Shown here one piece after another: positions 1-5,411 of a stretch of 11,867 nucleotides of DNA. The position numbers and the translations under genes were made by a program. The notes beneath the pieces are model-generated. The model was not told where the DNA came from. It ran no database searches and worked only from the letters and a program-made list of their open reading frames with translations. This stretch comes from Campylobacterota bacterium (GTDB taxonomy: Bacteria; Campylobacterota; Campylobacteria; Campylobacterales; Sulfurospirillaceae), in NCBI GenBank assembly GCA_009930355.1, contig RZYK01000047.1:1-11867 (forward strand). The letters are read 5' to 3'. Position 1 is the first letter of the stretch, and each line of letters begins with the position of its first letter.

Positions 1-198
1 TTCACTCTCTAAAGGCAAGGGAACCCAGAGTTTGGTATGTGCTTTAGCGTTTTCATGTTGAAGGTTATAGCTATTTTTGACCTGAAAAATACGCTTTTTA
101 CCTGTCGGTTCACTCGCTTCTAAAATGGAAACGTGAGGGAGAATAACACCGCTAGCACCCAAAGCAACACACCCTTTCATAAATGCTCTTCTTTGCAT
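1..198 (-). CDS. TAT-exported protein, N-terminal part (possibly transglutaminase-like); 3' end outside window
   Basis: The first 66 codons of a minus-strand gene are present and the rest lies beyond base 1. The start is the ATG at 198-196, preceded by AAAGGA on the minus strand (about 205-211). The N-terminus MQRRAFMKGCVALGASGVIL is a twin-arginine signal: RRAFMKG followed by a short hydrophobic stretch to about residue 20. This implies folding in the cytoplasm and export to the periplasm. The mature part begins with charged residues and contains KLWVPLPLES (residues 56-65). An LWVPLP-type motif near the N-terminus is common in exported transglutaminase-like proteins, but that is recollection of the family rather than a domain seen here, since the catalytic Cys-His-Asp part would lie outside the window. 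The export signal is secure and the enzyme class is tentative. Confidence 0.6.
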   Translation of the reverse strand, partial: MQRRAFMKGCVALGASGVILPHVSILEASEPTGKKRIFQVKNSYNLQHENAKAHTKLWVPLPLESE

Positions 199-215
199 TG
201 AAAAATCCTTTTTTG

Positions 216-221
216 ATAATA
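216..221 (-). promoter_or_regulatory. Candidate -10 box for the TAT-exported gene
   Basis: On the minus strand TATTAT lies 17 bp upstream of the ATG at 198. There is no convincing -35 at the right distance, which is usual for sigma-70 promoters in Campylobacterota. Weak evidence. Confidence 0.25.
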
Positions 222-227
222 AAACTC

Positions 228-436
228 TTGACACGTTTTGAGAGCAAAGCTCTAAAAACTACGCTAACGCTGGGTTTTCTTTGGCAGAATGCCCACTTGC
301 AAAATATATTTTGCAAAAATTCAATGTGGCACGAAGAGTTGGGACATAGTGGTCGTAGAAAAAAAGAAGTGATTACGAGTTATGTCAGTCTAAGCCTTAG
401 ACGCCGTGCATAAAAGATTTTACATTTTCAAATCTT
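228..436. other. Intergenic stretch with five inverted repeats; possible small RNA or dispersed repeat
   Basis: No convincing gene lies between 199 and 470. The stretch holds successive inverted repeats: AGAGC-AAA-GCTCT (241-253), GGCA-GAA-TGCC (283-293), the perfect 20-bp palindrome TTGCAAAATATATTTTGCAA (297-316), GTCTAAG-C-CTTAGAC (388-402) and AAGATTT...AAATCTT (414-436). A plus-strand TTGACA (228-233) is followed after 17 bp by TCTAAA (251-256), a poor -10. A small plus-strand ORF (183-413) crosses the region but begins inside the neighbouring gene and resembles no protein family I know. Structured RNA or a dispersed repeat are both guesses. Confidence 0.3.
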
Positions 437-450
437 AAAATCGTCATATT

Positions 451-470
451 TAGAAAAGTTACATTTTCTA
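451..470 (-). terminator. AT-rich hairpin just after the D12 methyltransferase stop
   Basis: TAGAAAA-GTTACA-TTTTCTA forms a 7-bp stem with a 6-nt loop immediately downstream of the minus-strand stop at 471. The stem has only one G-C pair and no clean U tract follows, so termination would be weak. A second AT-rich inverted repeat lies beyond it (414-436). Confidence 0.3.
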
Positions 471-1442
471 TTAAGCTTTTTTAAGAAGATAGAGATACTC
501 GTAAATATGGTGTTTGTGAGCTTTATTGTTGTAGGCTTTAAAACGGTGATGCGGTATTTTAACAAAGGAAAAATCTCCATATTTTTTCATCATTTTTTCA
601 ATCGCTTCGTGCGACAAAAGTCCTTCATCGTTGTAGCTTAAAACCACGAAAGGAAAATTTGCTTTTTGAACAATCTCTTCTAAGGCATTGAACGCATGTT
701 TGGCTTTGCAATAAGGTGAACTCACATATTTCCGTACACCTGTTTTGCCTTTGGGTATAAAAATATCGTACTGCGCAATGGTATTTAAAATATGATAATT
801 CGCCCCATACTGCCTTCGATTGTACGGTGGGTCAAGGTAGAGAATGTCCCCTTTAAGCCTAGAAATCAGCACATTAGCATCTTCACAAAACACTTGATGG
901 GGTGCAGATGTGGGTGTGTAAGCAAGGGGTTTTAAACAAAGTGGCTCACAGGCTTGAGGTTTGAGTTTTTTTAAAAATGCGCTGTACACAGAAGCGGTAT
1001 TTGCCACAGCGTCCGCACTGCACAGCAAAGAGGCAAGGAGATACATATACAGCATTTCACTCTTTTTGTACGCCTCGATGCCTTGACGCAGGGCATCAAT
1101 TTTTTGAGCGTTTTCATCGGAAAAATAAGCTCTTCCACTGCTGTACGAATAGTGTGTGTACATAAGTGCCTTGCAAAGTGGGAGTGCGTTGAGTGAGGCT
1201 ATAATGGATTGAGTATCTTCCAAAAAACCCGTTTGCAACTGAGCACGGTTTAAAAGGTAACTGTAATACTCCACATCATTACTCAAAATTCGAGCACCCT
1301 TTTGCGCAAAATAATTCCCAACAACCCCACTTCCTGCAAACAAATCACAGAAAATTTTTCCCTCAAGACTTTGCCCAAAAAAGTCACTGATGGTTGCATC
1401 TAAAAAAGGAAGTAGCTTTGCTTTGGAACCTATATAATTCAT
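471..1442 (-). CDS. D12-class DNA adenine-N6 methyltransferase
   Basis: A 323-aa protein that would transfer a methyl group from S-adenosylmethionine to N6 of adenine in a short DNA site. The D12/Dam-type order is visible: MNYIGSKAKLLPFL at the N-terminus, the AdoMet-binding motif DLFAGSGVVG (33-42), the catalytic DPPY (204-207) and a C-terminal IYEYLYLLKK. The length is somewhat above Dam-type enzymes (about 270-290 aa), with the extra sequence between motifs I and IV forming the presumed recognition region. The ATG at 1442 has AGGAAAA about 3 nt upstream. No restriction endonuclease adjoins it, so it may be an orphan methyltransferase, or a methylase for multicopy or RNA substrates. The target sequence cannot be read from the gene. 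The family is confident; a Dam (GATC) assignment is not supported. Confidence 0.85.
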   Translation of the reverse strand: MNYIGSKAKLLPFLDATISDFFGQSLEGKIFCDLFAGSGVVGNYFAQKGARILSNDVEYYSYLLNRAQLQTGFLEDTQSIIASLNALPLCKALMYTHYSYSSGRAYFSDENAQKIDALRQGIEAYKKSEMLYMYLLASLLCSADAVANTASVYSAFLKKLKPQACEPLCLKPLAYTPTSAPHQVFCEDANVLISRLKGDILYLDPPYNRRQYGANYHILNTIAQYDIFIPKGKTGVRKYVSSPYCKAKHAFNALEEIVQKANFPFVVLSYNDEGLLSHEAIEKMMKKYGDFSFVKIPHHRFKAYNNKAHKHHIYEYLYLLKKA

Positions 1443-1465
1443 TATTTTCCTGCACGATTTTTTAT

Positions 1466-1476
1466 ATCATAGCAAA
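1466..1476 (-). promoter_or_regulatory. Candidate extended -10 promoter of the D12 methyltransferase gene
   Basis: The minus strand reads TGCTATGAT, an extended -10 (TGnTATGAT), with TATGAT at 1471-1466 and a T run just upstream. It would give a leader of about 17 nt containing the AGGAAAA ribosome site. The gene therefore need not depend on the kinase operon behind it. Confidence 0.4.
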
Positions 1477-1485
1477 AAAATCACG

Positions 1486-1502
1486 TTACATGTAAAGATT
1501 TA
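1486..1502. repeat. Iterated palindrome TTACATGTAA, intergenic copy 1
   Basis: TTACATGTAAAGATTTA spans the kinase stop codon: read on the minus strand, TAA is followed at once by ATCTTTACATGTAA. The 17 bases are identical to the copy at 4485-4501. Confidence 0.7.
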
Positions 1503-2741
1503 AAAGCTGATTTTAAACCCGTTCTTGCCCTTTACATGTAAATACTCCAAAGAAAATCCATGCTTCACAATAATCGCATTGGCAATGTAAAGCCCTAAAC
1601 CCAACCCTGTGCGTGAGCCTTCGATGCTACGATTAAACGGGCGTGAAAAGTCTATTTTTTCGTTAGCAATCTCCTCACCCACACTTTCAATGCAAATAAA
1701 ATGTGTCTCTATAAAGACATCCACTTTGTGATGTGAATGTTTCAGCGCATTGTCTAAAATATTTTTTAACGCCGTTGCAAAAAGCTCAAAATCAACATCA
1801 ATAAGAGGAATGAACTCCTTTGAATGCACCTCAATACGACTCGTATCGCAGAGCAATAAATCCATCGCATGGTCTAATATATCAATCATCCGATACGCTT
1901 TTGGCTCTAAAATCCATTCGTTGGAGCTTAGTTTTTCCACCTTTACCATCTCTTCTAAAAGCGTCTCTAATCGCTCAAAAATGCGCTCCATTTGGCTTTG
2001 GTGTTTGGCATTTTCCAAACTATGGCAAACAATTTTTCCCTTCATAATGGGTGTTTTAAGCTCATGCAAGATATTGCGTAAAAAAAGCGTACGAGCCTCT
2101 TTGAGGTGGTGAATTTTTTCCATGGCTCGGTTAAATTCCGTAGCTATTTCACCCAACTCATCTTCGCTCTCCACACCAATAGCCTGAAATTTTTTCGTAT
2201 TTCCCACACGCTCAATGGCACTTTTAAGATGACGCAGTCGTAAAAGCTTACGTAACACCACACTAAAAAAAAGAAACATTAAACCATTGATAACACCGCC
2301 CAAAATCCAAAGACGAGACGCATCAAACCTTGTGGTATCTTCCAAAAGAAATCCTACATGTAAAAGAGGTGGCGGTGGTGGTAAAAAGTGCTGAAAGCCA
2401 CGAGGCGGAGGCGGAGGAAGCTCTTTTTTAGGGACAAAATAGAGCGTGTTCTCGTAACGAATCATCTCAAACAAAGGGTCATCCAAAAGTATCTCACCGC
2501 CTTTGGAAATTTCGTCGCTGTTTTTAGAACTTTTTTTTACATGTAAAGAGGCTAAATGCTCATCCAACGCTTCTGATGGAAAATCAAAAGAGAGTTTAAC
2601 CGCCATGACAAAACGCTGAAATGTCAAATAATTGAGTTCGGTATTTTGGCGTTTATGCTCCAAAACAAGGGCAATATTTATCACCACCAAACACAATGCA
2701 AAAAAAGCAGAAATAAGGGTAATAATAGAAATCTTACGCAT
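1500..2741 (-). CDS. Membrane sensor histidine kinase, ArsS-like, with a proline-rich periplasmic segment
   Basis: A 413-aa inner-membrane kinase that should phosphorylate the response regulator encoded just before it. In order: transmembrane helix 1 (about 4-27), a periplasmic segment of about 115 residues, helix 2 (144-163), a HAMP linker (about 164-212), the dimerisation/phosphoacceptor box HELKTP with H226, the ATP-binding N box NILDNALKH (327-335) and the G box GLGLGLYIA (379-387). HELKTPIMKGK and the overall plan match the ArsS family of Campylobacterota. The periplasmic part is odd: two runs of five prolines (109-113 and 121-125) joined by RGFQHFL. A reading frame extends 20 codons further upstream, but I choose the inner ATG (2741-2739). 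It overlaps the regulator's end by 8 bp, as in coupled operons, and lets the first helix begin directly at MRKISIITLIS. The signal sensed is unknown; ArsS itself responds to acid. Confidence 0.85.
   Translation of the reverse strand: MRKISIITLISAFFALCLVVINIALVLEHKRQNTELNYLTFQRFVMAVKLSFDFPSEALDEHLASLHVKKSSKNSDEISKGGEILLDDPLFEMIRYENTLYFVPKKELPPPPPRGFQHFLPPPPPLLHVGFLLEDTTRFDASRLWILGGVINGLMFLFFSVVLRKLLRLRHLKSAIERVGNTKKFQAIGVESEDELGEIATEFNRAMEKIHHLKEARTLFLRNILHELKTPIMKGKIVCHSLENAKHQSQMERIFERLETLLEEMVKVEKLSSNEWILEPKAYRMIDILDHAMDLLLCDTSRIEVHSKEFIPLIDVDFELFATALKNILDNALKHSHHKVDVFIETHFICIESVGEEIANEKIDFSRPFNRSIEGSRTGLGLGLYIANAIIVKHGFSLEYLHVKGKNGFKISF
1531..1542. repeat. Iterated palindrome TTTACATGTAAA inside the kinase gene
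   Basis: An exact 12-bp palindrome read in frame as L-H-V-K near the kinase C-terminus. A near copy, CTACATGTAA, lies at 2354-2363 in the same gene and also reads LHV. Confidence 0.7.
2536..2547. repeat. Iterated palindrome TTTACATGTAAA inside the kinase gene (second exact copy)
   Basis: An exact 12-bp palindrome followed on the plus strand by GAG. It encodes S-L-H-V-K-K in the periplasmic segment. Confidence 0.7.
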
Positions 2742-3405
2742 TGACGAACTTATACCCAACCCCTCGAATAGAGAGAATAAAACGAGGTTTTTTGGGGTCA
2801 TCGCCTATTTTTTGGCGAATTCTACCCATGATGACATCAATGCTTTTTAAACTGCTCTCATACTTAATGGAACCAATGTTTAAAAGCAGCTCTTCTCGTG
2901 AGATGACAAACCCCTCTTTTTTAAGCATATACGCCACAATGTCATACTCCGCTTGGGTGAGTTTAAGCATCTCTTTACCACGTTTGATGGTATGACGCTC
3001 TTCGTCCATCACAAACGTAGGCATGCTGAACTCTTGCACATGTGAGCCACGCCTTAAAATGGCACGAAGCCTAAACGCTAACTCACGGGGATCATAAGGT
3101 TTGGGTAAAAAGTCATCCGCACCCCGCTCAAAACCCATGACTTTATCGTTCATATCCGAGCGTGCAGAGGAGATAATAATCGGTAAAAAAGGAAAGGTCT
3201 GGTGCACAATACGGCAAATCTCAAGCCCGTCAATTTGTGGCAATGAGAGATCAAGCACAAGTGCGTCAAAGACACCATTTTGCAAAGCGGTCAAGCCCTC
3301 CAAAGGTGTACACGCCACGGTGGTTTGAATAGACTCATTAAAGAGAGATTCTTGTAAAAGTTGACCCAATTCTACGTCATCTTCAATCATCAATATGTTC
3401 ATCAT
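2734..3405 (-). CDS. OmpR/PhoB-family response regulator (ArsR-like partner of the adjacent kinase)
   Basis: A 223-aa cytoplasmic transcription regulator. The receiver domain (1 to about 117) has the acidic pair D9/D10, the phosphoacceptor D52 in LVLDLSLP, S80 in place of the usual Thr/Ser switch position and K102 in PKPYDP. The C-terminal winged helix (about 128-223) has the family ending FILSIRGVGYKFVNA. The gene leads the operon and the kinase start overlaps its end by 8 bp, so the two are almost certainly a cognate pair. Two ATGs in tandem open it, with no Shine-Dalgarno sequence before either. A TATAAT lies only 5 bp upstream, so the message may be leaderless. The true ArsR of this clade regulates acid response and urease-like genes; whether this pair shares that role cannot be told here. 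Confidence 0.88.
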   Translation of the reverse strand: MMNILMIEDDVELGQLLQESLFNESIQTTVACTPLEGLTALQNGVFDALVLDLSLPQIDGLEICRIVHQTFPFLPIIISSARSDMNDKVMGFERGADDFLPKPYDPRELAFRLRAILRRGSHVQEFSMPTFVMDEERHTIKRGKEMLKLTQAEYDIVAYMLKKEGFVISREELLLNIGSIKYESSLKSIDVIMGRIRQKIGDDPKKPRFILSIRGVGYKFVNA

Positions 3406-3410
3406 GCTTG

Positions 3411-3416
3411 ATTATA
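3411..3416 (-). promoter_or_regulatory. Perfect -10 box five bases before the response-regulator ATG
   Basis: The minus strand reads TATAAT-CAAGC-ATG. Transcription would start at or next to the A of ATG, giving a leaderless or nearly leaderless mRNA. No strong -35 is present. Absence of a ribosome site before the gene fits this reading. Confidence 0.4.
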
Positions 3417-3447
3417 ACGAAGATAAAGTAAACCAAAAGTAACACCA

Positions 3448-3473
3448 AACCACGCCTTGCTTAGAGCGTGGTT
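3448..3473 (-). terminator. Hairpin terminator after the EF-hand gene
   Basis: AACCACGC and GCGTGGTT pair as a perfect 8-bp, GC-containing stem with a 10-nt loop, starting 7 bp past the EF-hand stop codon. The following minus-strand sequence TTGGTGTTACTTTTGG is T-rich but broken, so some read-through into the response-regulator gene is possible. Confidence 0.55.
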
Positions 3474-3479
3474 GATGGA

Positions 3480-4406
3480 TTAAGCGCTTAGATTAAAAGA
3501 CGAGCCTGAAAGAGTCGTTTGGCTAGAGTAGCGTGAGATGATTTGCGCTAAAAGCGCACCCATCAAAGAGTCCTCATCCGTCGAACTAGACGTCGCTACT
3601 TCCTCATTACCAATGCTATCGGCTTTGGTTGATTCTTTATAGGCTTGCGCTTCTGCTGAGCTTACCTTGCCATCTTCATTGGTATCGGCTTCGTCAAAAT
3701 TTTCAACGATAGACTCCAATAACGAAGCAAGATTGCTGTCAGTTGTCGTAGCATCGTTTGCCATAGCGGTAAGCTCTGCTGCGGTGTATCCCTCCGTCTC
3801 TTCTGTATCACTGGAAACAGAAGATGGTGGAGGTGGTGGAGGCATAGCACCAGAGCTTGCAACATTGCTAGCCTCAGTGGTGTCTGTACTCTCGTTTGAA
3901 GCCTCTTGGTATGCCATCGCTTCAGCAGAAGTGACCTTACCATCTCCATCGCTATCAGCCGCATCGAAATTTTCAATAACCGATGCCAACAAAGAAGCCA
4001 AATTGCCATCACTTGAGCCAACCTCTTCTGCCATTGCAGTGAGTTCCTCTTGTGTATAGCCTGTGTCTTCTTCACTGTTAGATGGTGGCGGAGGTGGTGG
4101 GGGCATACCACCTGCTGCCATGGTAGAACTACTTTGCGAAAGCGAAGCACTGAGCTCCTCTTGAGAAATGGTGCCATCTCCATCACTATCCAATGACGAA
4201 AAAGCACTACTAATAGCACTTTCATCGCTGATAGAGAGTGCTAGAGCAGCACTACTAAACTCAGCACTGTCAACCGAACCGCTACTATCAGAATCCATAG
4301 AAGTAAGCAAAGCTTCTGCAAAGTCTGAATTACTCGAGCGATTTGAGCTGGTCGTACTGCCATACGAAAGATAGGTTTCGTAAAGAGAATTTGAACTAAC
4401 GGTCAT
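3480..4406 (-). CDS. Proline-rich protein with four EF-hand calcium loops
   Basis: A 308-aa acidic, Ser/Thr-rich protein. Four canonical 12-residue EF-hand loops are visible at D38-E49, D73-E84 (DSDGDGTISQEE), D151-E162 (DSDGDGKVTSAE) and D241-E252 (DTNEDGKVSSAE). All end in Glu at position 12, so calcium binding is likely. Runs of seven (102-108) and six (189-194) prolines separate the EF pairs. Residues about 101-170 and 188-260 are an internal duplication with a 90-residue period. There is no signal peptide or membrane helix, so the protein is cytoplasmic or uses a non-classical export route. The frame stays open 18 codons upstream, but ATG 4406 is preceded by a strong AAAAGGAGGA and is the clear start. 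It sits directly ahead of the two-component genes on the same strand. The function is unknown: calcium buffer, sensor or secreted protein. Confidence 0.8.
   Translation of the reverse strand: MTVSSNSLYETYLSYGSTTSSNRSSNSDFAEALLTSMDSDSSGSVDSAEFSSAALALSISDESAISSAFSSLDSDGDGTISQEELSASLSQSSSTMAAGGMPPPPPPPSNSEEDTGYTQEELTAMAEEVGSSDGNLASLLASVIENFDAADSDGDGKVTSAEAMAYQEASNESTDTTEASNVASSGAMPPPPPPSSVSSDTEETEGYTAAELTAMANDATTTDSNLASLLESIVENFDEADTNEDGKVSSAEAQAYKESTKADSIGNEEVATSSSTDEDSLMGALLAQIISRYSSQTTLSGSSFNLSA
3627..4106 (-). repeat. Two-copy intragenic duplication (270-bp period) in the EF-hand gene
   Basis: Copy 1 (about 3897-4106) and copy 2 (about 3627-3845) each encode a polyproline run, then YT..ELTAMA, NLASLL.S, ENFD.AD and DGKV.SAEA.AY. 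The spacing between equivalent residues (Y117 and Y207) is exactly 90 codons. Proteins of this sort often vary in repeat number between strains. Confidence 0.7.
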
Positions 4407-4426
4407 CTTCTCCTCCTTTTTTTGGC

Positions 4427-4442
4427 TTGGGAGATTTCCCAA
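4427..4442 (-). promoter_or_regulatory. Leader hairpin and weak promoter of the EF-hand gene
   Basis: TTGGGA and TCCCAA form a 6-bp stem with a 4-nt loop 6 bp upstream of the ribosome site. Further up, the minus strand has TGGTATTAG (4459-4451), a possible extended -10 that would put this hairpin near the 5' end of the message. Both are weak calls. Confidence 0.25.
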
Positions 4443-4482
4443 TTGCCATCCTAATACCAAAGCGGTAAACAGTGGGTAACAT

Positions 4483-4503
4483 TTTTACATGTAAAGATTT
4501 ACG
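4483..4503. repeat. Left flanking direct repeat of the R-M island, containing TTTACATGTAAA
   Basis: A 21-bp stretch identical at 20 of 21 positions to 8635-8655; the single difference is T at 4500 against C at 8652. It contains the iterated palindrome (4484-4495). It lies 70 bp before the first gene of the plus-strand island, between divergent genes. Confidence 0.6.
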
Positions 4504-4540
4504 GCAAAAATGACTATGAAAACTTTAACGACCAACGAGG

Positions 4541-4546
4541 TACAAT
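4541..4546 (+). promoter_or_regulatory. Candidate -10 box of the RhuM/R-M operon
   Basis: TACAAT lies 27 bp before the ATG at 4574. TGAAAA (4517-4522) sits 18 bp upstream as a poor -35. A modest ribosome site, AAGAGAG, follows at about 4560-4566. This is the only good plus-strand promoter candidate ahead of the island genes. Confidence 0.4.
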
Positions 4547-4573
4547 GGCACTACCAATTTAAGAGAGCTTCGT

Positions 4574-5401
4574 ATGAATCAGTCAAATGTAGTCGTTTAT
4601 AGCGATGGGGAAATTGAGCTAAAAGTTTCTGTTAATGAAGAAACACTATGGTTAAATGCAGAAGATATTGCTTACATTTTTAACGTAAAACGACCTGCTA
4701 TCGTTAAGCATATCGGAAATATCTATAAAGATGAGGAACTGATGGAAAATGTAACCTGTTCCATTTTGGAACAAGTTGCGAAAGATGGAAAAGTCAGGAA
4801 AATAAATTTCTATAACCTCGATATGATTATCTCTCTTGGCTATCGTGTCAATTCAAAAAAAGCGACAAAATTTCGACAATGGGCAACATCCGTACTCAAA
4901 AACTACATCCAAAACGGCTACGCACTCAATTCACATAAAATCACAGAACAACGCTTATCAAGCCTTGAAAAAGATGTGGAGACTATCAAATCTCACATCA
5001 AAAACAACACGCTTGAAATGAAAGAAGGCATCTTTTTTAATGGACAAGTATTTGACGCATATGCTCTTTTGTCCGACCTCATCAAACGTGCCAAAGTCTC
5101 CATCACATTGATAGACAACTACATTGATGAGTCTATCTTGACCCTCTTTTCAAAAAATAAAAGTGTAAAATTCACCATTTACACAGGGAATATCACCAAA
5201 CAACTCCAATTAGACATTGAAAAATACAACAAACAATACGGCAATCTTGAAGTAAAAACCACCAAAAACTTTCACGATAGATTTCTCATTTGCGATGAGA
5301 GCGTGTATCATTTCGGGGCAAGTTTGAAAGATTTAGGCAAAAAAGTATTTGCGGTCAATCCGATGAATATTCACGCACATGAACTATTAAAAAATATATA
5401 G
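4574..5401 (+). CDS. RhuM-family protein fused to a PLD-like C-terminal domain
   Basis: A 275-aa protein. Residues 1 to about 118 match the RhuM (virulence protein) family pattern: VVVYSDGEIELKVSV, TLWLNAEDIAYIFNV, INFYNLDMIISLGYRVNS and FRQWATSVLKNYIQNGYALN. This N-terminal region looks like a DNA-binding or adaptor fold shared with phage antirepressor-type proteins. A helical linker (about 122-150) leads to a C-terminal domain (about 155-275) with KNFHDRFLICDESVYHFGASLKDLGKK. This resembles a phospholipase-D-like HxK-type motif, but with Arg where the catalytic Lys usually stands (H234-D-R236). It may therefore be a non-catalytic binding or dimerisation module. The gene ends 10 bp before the R-M gene and shares its operon. 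RhuM genes often neighbour type I-like R-M systems, but their function is not established. A role in controlling or assisting the R-M system is inference. Confidence 0.75.
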   Translation: MNQSNVVVYSDGEIELKVSVNEETLWLNAEDIAYIFNVKRPAIVKHIGNIYKDEELMENVTCSILEQVAKDGKVRKINFYNLDMIISLGYRVNSKKATKFRQWATSVLKNYIQNGYALNSHKITEQRLSSLEKDVETIKSHIKNNTLEMKEGIFFNGQVFDAYALLSDLIKRAKVSITLIDNYIDESILTLFSKNKSVKFTIYTGNITKQLQLDIEKYNKQYGNLEVKTTKNFHDRFLICDESVYHFGASLKDLGKKVFAVNPMNIHAHELLKNI

Positions 5402-5411
5402 GAATTAAAAA

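Noticed and set aside
183..413. A 76-codon plus-strand ORF across the first intergenic region
   Set aside because: It starts inside the neighbouring gene's 5' end, has no ribosome site, and its product resembles no family I know. It is composed mostly of the inverted-repeat stretch.
2742..2801. Extending the sensor kinase by 20 residues to an upstream ATG
   Set aside because: This would overlap the regulator gene by 68 bp and put a non-hydrophobic stretch ahead of the first helix. The inner ATG gives a standard 8-bp coupled overlap.
3662..4225. Long open frames (187 codons minus, 130 codons plus) inside the EF-hand gene
   Set aside because: They are shadows produced by the gene's repetitive, Ser/Asp/Pro-rich codon usage. 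The EF-hand frame has the strong ribosome site and the conserved loops.
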